Shown piece after piece: positions 13,501 through 21,585 of a stretch of 64,000 nt of DNA. Origin of the DNA: Pristionchus mayeri (lineage: Eukaryota > Nematoda > Chromadorea > Rhabditida > Neodiplogasteridae); contig BTRK01000005.1 in the NCBI GenBank assembly GCA_036245805.1, forward strand, positions 24,032,984-24,096,983, read 5' to 3'. Every line of letters begins with the position of its first letter. Position 1 is the stretch's first letter. The notes under the pieces were generated by a model. It saw only the letters and a program-made list of their open reading frames with translations, had not been told where the DNA came from and searched no databases. A program made the position numbers and the translations under genes.

Positions 13501-16500
13501 AAGCCACTCAAAAAATAATAGTTCTTAGTTTTACTTTATTAGCAATCGTTTAGATACATGTTTGGAATGAAATTCTCAACTTTTTAAAATTTTGTGTGGA
13601 AAATCACGAGTTTCGTTAAAATTCTGCAATGCAATATGGGGCAGCGGGATGTTGGGAAACCTGCTTAGAATGAACTACTGACTCACAGGAGCGGATAATC
13701 TGGTTTATATCTCTTCAGATGAGAGAACTGTAAATGGGGTGTTTCTATATAGATCAGGATTAATTATATTATTTTTGCGAAAACGCCAGGATTTCAAGCC
13801 CTGAAGTATGTAAACGGAAGAACAGTGGATGCCCTATCCAGCGCTAATTACTACCCCCTTACAAGTTTGATGACATTTGAAAAATATATTTTCAAAAAGT
13901 AGTGCACGAACTTTCGGGACACCCTAATATATGGGGATACGCCTTCCATTCTCGCACTCTCTCGCCGGGTAGGTACTTTGACCTGTTGATCTCACTTGCA
14001 CCTATAAAATGGGAACTAGTTTACCTATTGGGACTTCTTCTTGACCCTCTTCCATTATAGAAGATAATCACATGCATTAATTCGGCTGTGGTTACTGTAG
14101 AACTTAAAGGTGACACACATTCAGATGTACAATAATTCACTCCATAGTATGATAGCATAGTAGCATAGCATAGCATAGCATAGCATAGCATAGTAGAATA
14201 AGTTCGTTATTCGTGAGCATAACCAAGCATAGCAAGCACACTTCAATTTATCAAAATAATAAGGTGCAGTGGACAAATACGAGCACACAAATGATGAAGA
14301 ACAGGTACAGGATGCACAGAATAGAGAGAATAATTGCTTGCCGTGTCATCACAAGCGTTGAGTGTAACAAGCGCCGGCTCCTAGATCCACATTGGCAAGC
14401 GATTCTCTGAATAACGCAGCGATGAATCATCTATGGTGCTTGAGAATACCTGCAAAATTCAGTATTTCACTGTCCGGAGTATATTTTATTTAAAAAAATT
14501 CGGGCTTCGCCCGTGGAATCTTAGTGACTGATCAGAAAAAAGCTAAATTCTAAAGTGGGTCGATAGAAAAATATAATTCTAAAGTGGGTAGAAACGGATT
14601 TTGTCCACGACTTTCCTTGTATGTTGGTGAGCTTTCCAAAATACCGTAATCGCACCAAAATTGTTTGTTTTCGATAAATTTAATCGATTTCTAGCAATAA
14701 TTGACCGGACATATCCGGATCGATTCCGGCAAATCGACCATGATAAAAAATATGAACACAACCACGACTTTTAAAATTGCGTATTCGCAGAGAGCCAGAA
14801 ATCGGAAATTTCTCGGTGCCTCTCGGTGGCCGTTCTGATTTCGCGGACATGTACGATTCGCAAATAAAGTTGTGGAATCGATCTTTCAGTTGGCGGATTT
14901 TATGGGTGATGTACAGGTTCGAAGGGCTTTGAGTGGTAAAATTGTGAGTGAGTCGAAATTTAGCCTTCTCGAATTCGAATCACACCGAAACTCTAAACTT
15001 GTTTGACTGGCCGAGATATTAACTATTCTGACTTATCCTGACGATTCGACTTTGAATTTCTATCCTAGCTACGAAAATATTTTGAATCACTTCCACATTT
15101 TGCCTCTGAAATCCCTTCGAAAAGCACCTATGAGCCCGGTTTTTTGAAATTACTTCAAACTTGCACAGTGGTACAATAAGATTAGAATGACTTCATTGAC
15201 ATCAAATTAGCATATTTTAAATTATGGCAAATATGTATAATTTCAGTTCTCGAATATAAGGCAAAATTGAAAACACGAGTTACACCAGTAGATGCACCTT
15301 GCACTAGCGATAATTTTTCGTATGCAGGGTATGTGGTTTGACCCCCGCTCCCGTTTGTGACGCTCCATTTTGTGCGTTGGTGTTGCTCTATTACCGTGCG
15401 CATAACCCAGAGAGCAAGAAATGAAAGGAAATGCCTTTGTTTAGGGGAGGTCGAAAATGAAACATATTTCATTTCTCACACTCTGGCGCTATTTGAGCAG
15501 CAAAAGATCGAAAATATTCTTTGAAAATACATGTAACTTAAAGGAGCGGGGGTCAAATCACATACCCTGCATACGAAAAATGATCGCTAGAGCAAGGTGC
15601 ATCTACTGGTGTAACTCGTGCTTTCAATTTTTGCCTTATATTCGAGAACTGAAATTAAACATATTTGCCATAATTTAAAATATGCTAATTTGATGTCAAT
15701 GAAGTCATTCTAATCTTATTGTACCACTGTGCAAGTTTGAAGTAATTTCATTACTCGGTTGCTGATTTATTGAAAGAAATGTAGATGCAGCCTGCATGCA
15801 GCCTGGCTCAACCGGTCGAGTTGACGCAAATTGATGTTGACCATTGTGTTCAGCACCCTCGAAAATCCATTTCCGTCAATTTTGGTAAAAACGCTGTGCC
15901 AAGTCCTGTAGGATATTGTTCGACTCTTAGAGAATCGGGCTCCTATAATATCAGTCAACTGAAAGATCGGATTCCACAACTTCATTTACTAGTGTTGTTC
16001 GCTCGAGCGTTGCTCGCGAGCGCTCGTCGCTCGAGCGTACAATTTCGACGAGCGCTCGAGCGATGAATTCGAGCGATTTTAATCAATGCAAATTCAAGAA
16101 ATAATGGCAAAATCACTCGAGCGCTCCCCAAAAATCAATTTCTCGAGCGCCGCTCTCGCTCGAGCGATTTTCTAAATTGATCGCTCGAGCGCTCGTCAAT
16201 AATTAATCGCTCGAGCGACGAGCGCTCGCGAATAACATCACCATCATTTACTTTACCTAAGATAGTTTTCCTACTTCTGTGCATAAGATCATTCCATTCC
16301 TTGTTAGTCGTCGCGAGCGGTCCCTCTCCCTTTTCTCTCTGGTTTGGATTGGTTTCCCCTAATACCCCTCGCTTCCTCCTTCGACTCATCAAGAAAAGAG
16401 AATCCCCATCCAAGCCGGAGTGGTCACCGTGTGATGGGTATGACCTACTAAGATGTTTGGTCCTTCAGAATCTAGACTCGATCATGTCGTTGAAAGATGA

Positions 16501-17081
16501 TCATCGAGTCTGGTGGATTCGAGCAGAGAAGAGTCTAGAACACGCAAGGCTTCGTTTACGACCTATAGTGAGATTCTATCTATGCAGTGCAATCCAACAT
16601 CCTCTCGCAAGCACACCGCAAATTACCATCTTGAAATGAGAAGAACGATCTTTTCTGACCCCACATCTTGATCTGCGCCCAGAAAGCGATAACAGATATA
16701 TTATATTGTATTGTATTGTGCATAAGTCATCTCATCTCGATATCATCATCTTAAAAGAAAATGATGATGATTTCAATTGTAGGGCCATACTTTTGTCCGG
16801 TACTGTATTCTCGAACATTTGAGTTCGGAGTGACGATAGTTATTAAATTATAGGAAACGATGATGCCGGAGGACGATATCGGAAGAACGAAGCAGACAGA
16901 TCACCTAGAAGACGGGATAGATCGAGAGAGAGGAGAGATGACAATAGAAAGAGGCGAGCTACGAAGAATATGAAATTTACCTGTGAAGTAATTGTTGAGT
17001 TTTAGATCTCGATCTCGTGAACATGGAAGACATGGTGAAAAAAGGAGGAGGGAAAAATCTAGAGACAAATCGAGAAGATGA
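1557..17081 (+). CDS. ppil4: PPIL4-like cyclophilin/RRM protein, spliced, 5' end outside window
   Basis: Exons 1557-1636, 1686-1902, 2204-2293, 10432-10533, 10910-11027, 16854-16953 and 17006-17081 join in phase and end at TGA. The first encodes the end of the cyclophilin domain ([11 protein letters not shown]..., then KDIR|INHT). A DPFDD segment and an acidic helix follow, ending KAQAQILEM. Next is an RRM with RNP2 VLFVCKLN, then [21 protein letters not shown]1 region [27 protein letters not shown], and an Arg/Ser tail. This order is that of PPIL4 (worm cyn-14/sig-7), a nuclear peptidyl-prolyl isomerase-like factor tied to spliceosome and RNA polymerase II function. The upstream cyclophilin exons are not visible, so they lie left of the window or were lost. 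The last intron (16954-17005, 52 bases) starts GC instead of GT; no GT site gives an in-frame join. Family assignment is strong; boundaries are by eye. Confidence 0.88.
1955..2168. mobile_element. TTAA-flanked MITE in ppil4 intron
   Basis: The element sits between TTAA (1955-1958) and TTAA (2165-2168), starting AGTTACC; the right end has decayed to GCTAACT. Its interior (ACTAATTCAGCCATTC..., ATGGGGTCAATTTCGTCCTC) matches copies at 19316-19539, 20584-20819 and 32651-32875. It occupies most of the 301-base ppil4 intron 1903-2203. The open frame across it is an artefact of intron plus element. Confidence 0.75.
2571..2790. mobile_element. Head-to-head pair of tRNA-derived SINE-like sequences
   Basis: On + from about 2578 there is a pol III A-box-like TGGCCTAGTGGTCTAAGG and, about 40 bases later, a B-box-like GGGCTCGAGTCCC followed by CCTCTGCAGTGAC and TTTTGTCAAGCT. 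On - from about 2765 there is GGGTTCGAATCCC followed by CCTCTACAGTCAC and CTTTGCCAAGCT. The two copies are similar and inverted, meeting near 2690. The fold is not a good tRNA cloverleaf, so a tRNA-derived SINE or decayed tRNA repeat is more likely than a working tRNA gene. Confidence 0.55.
2930..6790. repeat. 126-bp minisatellite with higher-order structure
   Basis: About 25 tandem units of roughly 126 bases run to about 6720, with divergent units at both ends. Each carries TCATTTCGAACAGCTTAGTA, a purine-rich middle (GAGGTGAGTGGGGGAGGGG) and AATAACGTTATGAGGGAATG. Adjacent units at 4553, 4679, 4805, 4931, 5057 and 5183 are nearly identical at exact 126-base spacing. Unit variants recur in blocks: a form with GAGGAGAGACGGGAGGGG is followed by one with a shorter purine tract, and many of the latter end ACAGGCGGCGTATC, implying block duplication. 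Because 126 is a multiple of 3, long stop-free frames appear on -, but nothing suggests they are genes. A foldback transposon interrupts the array at 3244. Confidence 0.95.
3244..3663. mobile_element. MULE-like foldback element, 420 bp, 9-bp TSD
   Basis: The two arms, each about 200 bases, are close to perfect reverse complements, from GGGTCCATCCGAAAACGTCC at the left to its complement at the right, meeting near 3450. The 9-base duplication CGGCGTATC is present at 3235-3243 and 3664-3672, and the minisatellite unit continues across it. Long terminal inverted repeats with 9-bp duplications are typical of Mutator-like elements. No ORF is present. Confidence 0.88.
6795..6895. repeat. Compact double-hairpin GC-rich element
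   Basis: Two strong stem-loops lie side by side: GGCTCGCCGC/GCGGCGAGCC around a TA core, and ACTCCCGCC/GGCGGGAGT around a GAA loop. The outer sequences AGTCCCGGC and GTCGGGATT can also pair, giving a three-way junction of about 100 bases. It lies at the edge of the minisatellite. It is probably a small hairpin transposon relic. Confidence 0.45.
7208..7530. mobile_element. Inverted-repeat element with strong central hairpin
   Basis: The arms read TGGTTTCTTCCAACCAGTAG (about 7262) and CTACTGGTTGGAAGAAACCA (about 7498), with a further pair around GTGGGCAACTCCCCAC. The centre (7337-7404) is a near-perfect hairpin GGATGAGAACTATGACG.../...CATAGTTCTCATCC. It has no coding content. Confidence 0.7.
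7540..7845. mobile_element. Degenerate copy of the CACGGCCCCC family with tRNA-like B box
   Basis: The left end CCCGGAACATCGACATAAGG and the right segment GCGGACGTTT...TTCCTTATG match the family defined at 51727-52009. Inside at 7726-7746 is CCCGGGTTCGAATCGGG, a canonical T-arm/B box. No convincing acceptor stem or anticodon arm can be drawn, so I treat the tRNA-like part as a SINE or tRNA relic. A run of about 16 C lies at 7784-7798. Confidence 0.45.
8567..8882. mobile_element. Inverted-repeat element
   Basis: The arms CAAGGAGAGGTCGCGCAATG at the left and its complement CATTGCGCGACCTCTCCTTG at the right continue inward for about 120 bases each, including TTTGCGGAACGCTCATGTGG and its complement. 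The spacer is near 8690-8750. ORFs predicted here are by-products of the repeat. Confidence 0.75.
9301..9603 (-). CDS. smo-1: SUMO (small ubiquitin-like modifier), intronless, inside ppil4 intron
   Basis: This is a complete 100-residue SUMO precursor. After a low-complexity N-terminus (to about residue 20) comes the ubiquitin-like fold beginning [20 protein letters not shown], then [44 protein letters not shown] and the C-terminal QLGG followed by AAC and a stop. The Gly-Gly is the mature end after SUMO-protease processing, so a three-residue tail must be cleaved. It matches worm SMO-1 at most positions and shows no damage. SUMO is conjugated to nuclear proteins by the E1 Aos1/Uba2 and the E2 Ubc9. 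The ORF has no intron and lies antisense in the large ppil4 intron; a retrocopy is possible, but no poly-A tract or flanking duplication is seen. A possible AATAAA on this strand is near 8975. Confidence 0.95.
   Translation of the reverse strand: MGDNGEAAANANAGGDGNAEYIKLKVVGQDSNEVHFRVKYGTSMGKLKKSYADRTGVSVTSLRFLFDGRRINDDDTPKSLEMEEDDVIEVYQEQLGGAAC
10534..10909 (+). other. ppil4 intron within the RRM
   Basis: The donor is GAGACG|GTCAGT and the acceptor TTGGGTTGTAG|AATGAA; the join reads [15 protein letters not shown] in phase. There is no recognised element, but the internal motif GGGTGGAGTT near 10791 is complementary to AACTCCACCC near 10711, suggesting a small inverted repeat. Confidence 0.7.
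11886..11930. repeat. Pentanucleotide microsatellite (ATGCT)n
   Basis: ATGCT units are repeated after CAAGCAT. The mirrored right arm carries the complementary (CATAG)n run at about 14153-14192, with a different number of units, so the array has changed length after the arms formed. Confidence 0.85.
12150..13045. mobile_element. Inner palindrome, arms about 430 bp
   Basis: The left arm (ACAGTAATTGGCAC, CAATGGAGTCTGCGTACGG, GACACACC-type junctions, ACTAAGTGGGTAAG near 12575) is mirrored by the right arm (CTTACCCACTTAGT near 12628, CCGTACGCAGACTCCATTG near 12997). The loop is near 12595-12615. Sequence identity between the arms is very high, above that of the outer arms, so this insertion looks younger. 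Confidence 0.85.
13090..13927. mobile_element. Mariner-like non-autonomous element, TA target
   Basis: The inverted termini TTAGGGTGTCCCGAAAGTTC (left) and its complement at the right (ending GGGACACCCTAA) are perfect over about 28 bases. It is flanked by TA at 13088-13089 and 13928-13929. TA duplications and such termini are typical of Tc1/mariner elements. No transposase frame is present in its 838 bases. A partial copy of the same terminus (TTAGGGTGTCCCAAAA) lies just to the left, near 13045. Confidence 0.85.
14866..15985. mobile_element. Nested inverted-repeat elements
   Basis: Outer arms AAAGTTGTGGAATCGATC (near 14869) and GATCGGATTCCACAACTT (near 15964) enclose a second palindrome. Its arms include TTTGACCCCCGCTCC (near 15340) and GGAGCGGGGGTCAAA (near 15544), and it ends in GAGCCCGGTT (near 15134) and AGAGAATCGGGCTC (near 15919). 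The inner termini resemble those of the element at 25510-26363. Confidence 0.7.
15995..16240. repeat. Cluster of TCGAGCG/CGCTCGA motifs
   Basis: About 245 bases contain many CGCTCGAGCG or near palindromes (each with an XhoI-type CTCGAG core) at both ends, with AT-rich spacers between. The left end TTCGCTCGAGCGTTGCTCGC and the right end GCTCGAGCGACGAGCGCTCG are roughly complementary, so the block is an inverted-repeat element built from a short sub-repeat. Confidence 0.75.
16241..16853. other. No gene recognised
   Basis: This is the last part of the 5.8-kb ppil4 intron. Open frames of about 90-110 codons exist on both strands, but they show no domain, splice context or repeated similarity that I recognise. 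AT-rich microsatellite-like TATATTATATTGTATTG lies near 16690. Confidence 0.4.
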
Positions 17082-17200
17082 GAGAATGCGAAGATACAAT
17101 CTGAATTCGTTACTATTGTAATTTATTGAACGAGCAATGCATTATCTACATGTTTGAGGTATTAATTGTCCCGGTTGTTACTCGCAATCCACAATGAAAA
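17082..17200 (+). other. Putative ppil4 3' flank
   Basis: This follows the TGA at 17079-17081. No canonical AATAAA is seen in the first 100 bases; TTATTGAACG near 17121 is the nearest AT-rich candidate. Confidence 0.3.
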
Positions 17201-17214
17201 TCGCACTTCAGACA

Positions 17215-17690
17215 CGCTTCTTTAACCATTTATTTGGGGGGAGGGGGCACCGAACCGGGAAATACATTTTCGATTCCGCCAAAAGCTCAGATTTTTTGTG
17301 TTTAACGTCGACGTGGGAATTTTGGGAGGGTGACAAAACGAATACCGACACAACGGAAACAAATCACAGCTCCTACGGGATTCGATCTAGAGAATGGCGA
17401 GTTGTTGCATTGTTACCAGTAGGCGCTCCACTACATTTGCATACATAAGTCTTGTTACCAGGCGATATTGAATGTCAACGTATAGGGGGCCATGGAAACG
17501 CCTAAACAACGACCCCCTATATGTTGATTTAGAGTGAAACTCAATATCGCCTGGTGACAAGATTTACATATCGAAATTTAGTGGAGCTAATGGTAACAAT
17601 GCAACAACTCGCAAGTCCCTAAGTCGAATCTCATAGGAGCTGTGATTTGTTTCCGTTTTGTCACCCCCCCCCCCCCCCCCCGGAATTTTA
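17215..17690. mobile_element. Inverted-repeat element ending in poly-G/poly-C
   Basis: Arms pair GTGACAAAACG...GGAAACAAATCACAGCTCCTA with TAGGAGCTGTGATTTGTTTCC...TTTTGTCACCCC, and GTCTTGTTACCAGGCGATAT with its complement, around a centre near 17500. The right end is a run of about 18 C (17666-17683) and the left end is G-rich. Related sequences, including the CTTGTTACCAGGCGAT core and the C-run, lie at 24433-24560, 26750-26955 and 41785-42322. Confidence 0.75.
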
Positions 17691-17937
17691 ATCTGCGTTA
17701 GAATTATGATATATTAATATTACGGTAATATTAAGCAGTGCCGCCTGTCAAATTTTCGATAGACAAGCAGCCTAGGGTACACTACTCCCTCCTAAAAAAT
17801 CTAAAAAAGTTTAAAAAATCAACGGTCGCAAAAACATGCAGTAGTCCTTCAAAGTTACAACCACAATAACGTAATCCAGTAGAGAGCTAATTAAGGCAAC
17901 TCGTTTGCAATATGTTATTTCTGAGCGCTATAATATA

Positions 17938-18315
17938 AGTTGTTTTACGTGCAGTAGTATACAGTATAGCTGACATCACTCATACTTTATCGTACTCGAC
18001 TTGAGCACTAAGAAGTAGGTCAGGGGGCCACGTGGGGTCAACGTGGATCTGGCCGGGGACTGGCCAGGTTCGCCCCCGGGGAGAGGGATCTTCGTCATTA
18101 TATACTCATTCTTGGACGACCGGTAGATGCAGATTGAGAATGAGAGAGTGAAGTAACTGAAGAGAGTGGGGGAAGAGAATGGGATGGGATTAGAGAGGGG
18201 ATATGCAAAGAGATAGTTTATTGAGTGAGAGGGTTCAGATTTGACCAGAATGTAGTTTGGTCTACCGTATTTAGTGGAATACTTATTTCCACTATGACTA
18301 TATACTTCATTAGAT
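17938..18315 (+). mobile_element. LTR-like repeat, copy 2
   Basis: This is the counterpart of the repeat at 166-540, with a TATA box (ATTATATACTC near 18095) and the GTAGTTTGGTCTACCGTA block near 18253. No coding sequence adjoins it, so a solo LTR is the simplest reading. Termini and target duplication were not resolved. Confidence 0.5.
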
Positions 18316-18319
18316 AATC

Positions 18320-19315
18320 ACATTGGATTTTTTTGTTGACTTGTTTTACGAAGCAATGAAGCAGGATACGAACTGTCTAGACACCTCAATAGTATTGTAG
18401 CACTACGCAGCATTTTTAAAATTATTTTTCTTGTTATAATTTGTTGGCACCATTCATTTAGTAATACTGCGCTCTATCGGATTTAACTGAACATTTTAGA
18501 GGACCGCCTTTGCAGTCCCTACATTCTAAATTATTGCAGAGGGGAAAATTAAGAAATAATAAGGTAAAGCTCTGCTAAAAAATATCAGACTACAAAATTA
18601 TCAACACTGGTGAACAACATTTCCAATGTATAGCAAAACATTTTACAGCCCCGGATCCTTGTTTAGAACTGGTAAACGCTCCCGGGGCTTTGTGAAATTA
18701 CAGGCCCCCTTTGCTCATTTTGTGTCAACATTCTGCCAAAATCTGAAGGTAAGGAATATTCAATTAATTCCTAGATTTGTACCTTGTTTAATACATGATG
18801 AAAAAACAAGGGTTTGCTATTTGTGTTCGGCATAATATGGAATATGATCGCGAATGTTGGAATGTTGTTGTATCAAAACTTTCAATGGAAAATTGGAAGC
18901 AATTTTTTAATTGTTGTTATATTTGCTAAATTGCTATGCATACACCCTTCCACTCCCCCGTGGTTTGAAAGGCATAAGTGATCGAGTCCTCGCGGGTGTA
19001 CGACGAGGGTATACTATTTCATGCTCTGTATTTTTTACAATACTCCTTTTTTCGCATCATATTTCTTTTGAATTTTCTCCAGCGTTCTCCCATCTTACAC
19101 GTTTGTTAAACATGAAATATCCCCGTAAACTAAACTTAAAGTTCATGGGGATTTCCATTTTGCACTTCTTTCCTAATCCTAAAGCTCACGAGGGCATCAA
19201 TTTCGTGCAATATCTCAAAAACGGTTGCATTTATCGACTTGGAGAACTGAGTTAATGTTTTAGATCTGGTTGAGAGCTTTCGAAATATGGTCGAAGTATG
19301 CACATTTGCATAGGT
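18320..19315. other. No gene recognised
   Basis: This is AT-rich sequence with short frames on + but no recognisable domain. GGACCGCCTTTGCAGTCCC near 18501 is a small inverted motif resembling hAT-like ends elsewhere in the window. Confidence 0.3.
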
Positions 19316-19539
19316 TTAAAGTTACCGGACGAGGACGAAACCCTGATCTGGTCGCGTGTACGAGAGAGTATGCAAAAGTGAGAGAGCGCGAGATTACGCT
19401 GATCATTTCCGGCTTTCCCTTGAGGCTATTATTGATTTTTAGCATTTTTGTATATTCATTCTCAACTAATTCAGCCATCGGCTATTCGACGGAGGACAAA
19501 AAATAGGGGGTCAATTTCGTCCTCGTCCGGTAACTTTAA
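19316..19539. mobile_element. TTAA-flanked MITE
   Basis: TTAA at 19316 and 19536 flank AGTTACCGGACGAGGACGAA...TTCGTCCTCGTCCGGTAACT, inverted termini perfect over 20 bases. It is nearly identical to 20584-20819. TTAA targets point to piggyBac- or Kolobok-type transposases; none is encoded here. Confidence 0.88.
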
Positions 19540-19599
19540 GGTGCGCTACATTCCGAAACGTATTACTACTGAGTAGCGGTATGAAGAGCGCCGAGTTAT

Positions 19600-20213
19600 G
19601 GGCAATGAAAAACATACGTACCTCAATTCGACCATGGAGAATCAGAATCAAAGATAAAAATCGTATTGTAGTTGGGTAACGAGCGAGATAATTTGCATAA
19701 TATGCATGAAAAAAACGATTTTCGATTATTTCTCGTAGAAGATGGCATTATTCCTGTATTGTAAGAACTGAGTGTGGTAGATTAGGTCATTGCGCACCGA
19801 TTGGAAAAAAATCCGGTTTCTGTAGATCAAAACATGACTGAGATACGGCCTTCCAAAGATGTAGGTCATAACTCTGTCCAACATGCAAATTTCGCAAAAC
19901 TGAATGGAAATACTTTCTCCCCACCGTCACAATGCCTAGTCCGACTTGTCTCAACAAAATCAGACAAACTTTTTTCAAATTGTCACAAAAGGGTCCCGTT
20001 TTCCTACGTTTTTACAGGAGATCCGTGTTATGGATAACACGGATCTCCTGTAAAAATGTAGGAAAATGGGATCATTTTGCGACAGAAAAAATTTTTTGTC
20101 TCAATTTCTGCTTGAACTAGGTGGGGTAGGGTATAATTAGGGCGATGAGAACGTCTATTCACTTGTTTTGCGAAATTTGCCCGTTTTTGGTTTTGCGAAA
20201 TTTGCCCGTTTTC
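19600..20213. mobile_element. Foldback element with sharp central hairpin
   Basis: The centre near 20035 is a hairpin of TTTTACAGGAGATCCGTGTT and its complement. Outer parts (ACCTCAATTCGACCATGGAG near 19620; CCTAATTATACCCTAC-type sequence near 20130) recur at 23690-24110, where the second half is broken off at the hairpin tip. Confidence 0.65.
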
Positions 20214-20470
20214 TTAAAGTTTCCCAACACCCATGAAAATAATTTGAATTGGCGGGAGTACCTTGATCACGACAAAACGAGCGAGATAGTGTGTTCAAGG
20301 GAGAGAGCGGGCGTGATCAGGCAATTCAGACTCTTACTTTGCGGCTCTACGCTGGTGCAAATATTGCATTTCAATTATTTTTATTATTCCAGTTCAATTA
20401 ATTAGAGCCCGTTCTATTATATTGTTACCTAATATAGAAAGGAATTTTCGAGGGTGTTGGGTAACTTTAA
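20214..20470. mobile_element. TTAA-flanked MITE, CCAACACCC subtype
   Basis: TTAA at 20214-20217 precedes AGTTTCCCAACACCC, and GGGTGTTGGGTAACT precedes TTAA at 20467-20470. The interior (GCGTGATCAGGCAATTCAGAC, CAATTAATTAG) is a diverged relative of the other TTAA copies. Confidence 0.7.
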
Positions 20471-20583
20471 AACTGGTTACCTTTGACGCTGTCGACCCCT
20501 AAGTCATTATTAGAGATCTTTTCAAGAGCTATCGAAAAGTGGTATAATTTTGAAGAATTTTGCATATGTTACAACACGTGGGC

Positions 20584-20819
20584 TTAAAGTTACCGGACGA
20601 GGACGAAACCCTGATCTGACCCTGATCTCGTCGCGTGTACGAGAGAGTATGCAAAAGTGAGAGAGCGCCGGATTACGCTGATCATTTCAGGTTTTCCCTT
20701 GAGGCTATTATTGATTTTTAGCATTTTTTGTATATTCATTCTCTACTAATTCAGCCATCGGCTATTCGATGGAGGACAAAAAATAGGGGGTCAATTTCGT
20801 CCTCGTCCGGTAACTTTAA
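20584..20819. mobile_element. TTAA-flanked MITE
   Basis: TTAA at 20584-20587 and 20816-20819 flank termini identical to those at 19316-19539. The interior differs mainly by a short duplication of CCTGATCT near the left end. Confidence 0.88.
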
Positions 20820-21540
20820 CCATGTATAAAAAGTCGTACCCAGAAAATAAATTTGAATGATTTCGCCCGCCTACTAGTTCTGCGTACTGTACTGTACAGT
20901 ACTGTCACCATTCACCGGTTATCCCCATACGGCTCCCCAGTTTGCAATAGATACATACCTACTCATGCTGTTGTGTAAATATCACATTGCCGTTATTTCA
21001 CCGGGCGTTGGGTCTCATGCGGAAATTCATAAACTTCAATGCAATACCTAGCGGATTTGTGACGAAATGAAGATTGCAAATTGTCTAATGTTATGTCGTG
21101 AAAATTTTATTTTAAACCCTCGTGTACAATCCAGATACGTCCCCAAGAGTGTTTTTGCCAAAAAATGGCAATGTCCGCACAGCGTTCTGCCCCGACAGAG
21201 AAGGGGTAAATCGAGTGGGCGGAGCTACAGGATGTTGCAGTCTGATTGATAGGGTGTTCGAAGGGGCAAACACTTTACTGTATGCAAATCGTAGGATGTA
21301 ATACTATTCACGAATTGCCGAACACACGCGAAATGTGTGCTTTGGCCAATCTCTTGGTTTCCAACTTTGATAGAAGTCGGTACTTCCTCAGGCATTACTC
21401 ATTTTCCTGCAGCCACGTGCACATAATTTCATTATTTATCAGAAAATAACATAAATATCATCAATACGAGAAAGGGAAAATGCATGCTGGAGGACGACAC
21501 AAGACTTCTCATGGTCGCGTCCCCCACTGCTTACAAAAAT
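20820..21540. other. No gene recognised
   Basis: There are only short frames. A palindromic TACTGTACTGTACAGTACTG lies near 20886. Confidence 0.3.
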
Positions 21541-21549
21541 TGAAAATAC

Positions 21550-21555
21550 TTTATT
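21550..21555 (-). promoter_or_regulatory. Possible polyadenylation signal of the uL3-like gene
   Basis: On - the sequence reads AATAAA 31 bases after the TAA at 21588-21586, a normal distance for a nematode 3' end. Confidence 0.5.
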
Positions 21556-21585
21556 TATAAAATAGAAACAATAACAATCTAATTT

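Larger units (their letters stand above)
11356..14856. mobile_element. Giant nested inverted repeat in ppil4 intron
   Basis: The outer left arm (starting ATCGTACATGTCCGCG near 11355, through GGTATTCTCAAGCATATGC near 11871 to GGTCAAAGTACCTACCCGGC near 12086) pairs with the right arm (GCCGGGTAGGTACTTTGACC near 13961, GCTTGAGAATACCTGC near 14438, CGCGGACATGTACGAT near 14842). Arms are about 750-900 bases with many substitutions and indels. The interior contains a second palindrome and a mariner-like element. ORFs of 60-100 codons here are all mirrored in the two arms and are not genes. Confidence 0.85.

Noticed and set aside
16135..16639. Overlapping ORFs of 92 and 112 codons
   Set aside because: They include the CTCGAG repeat or lack any domain, and lie in a ppil4 intron.
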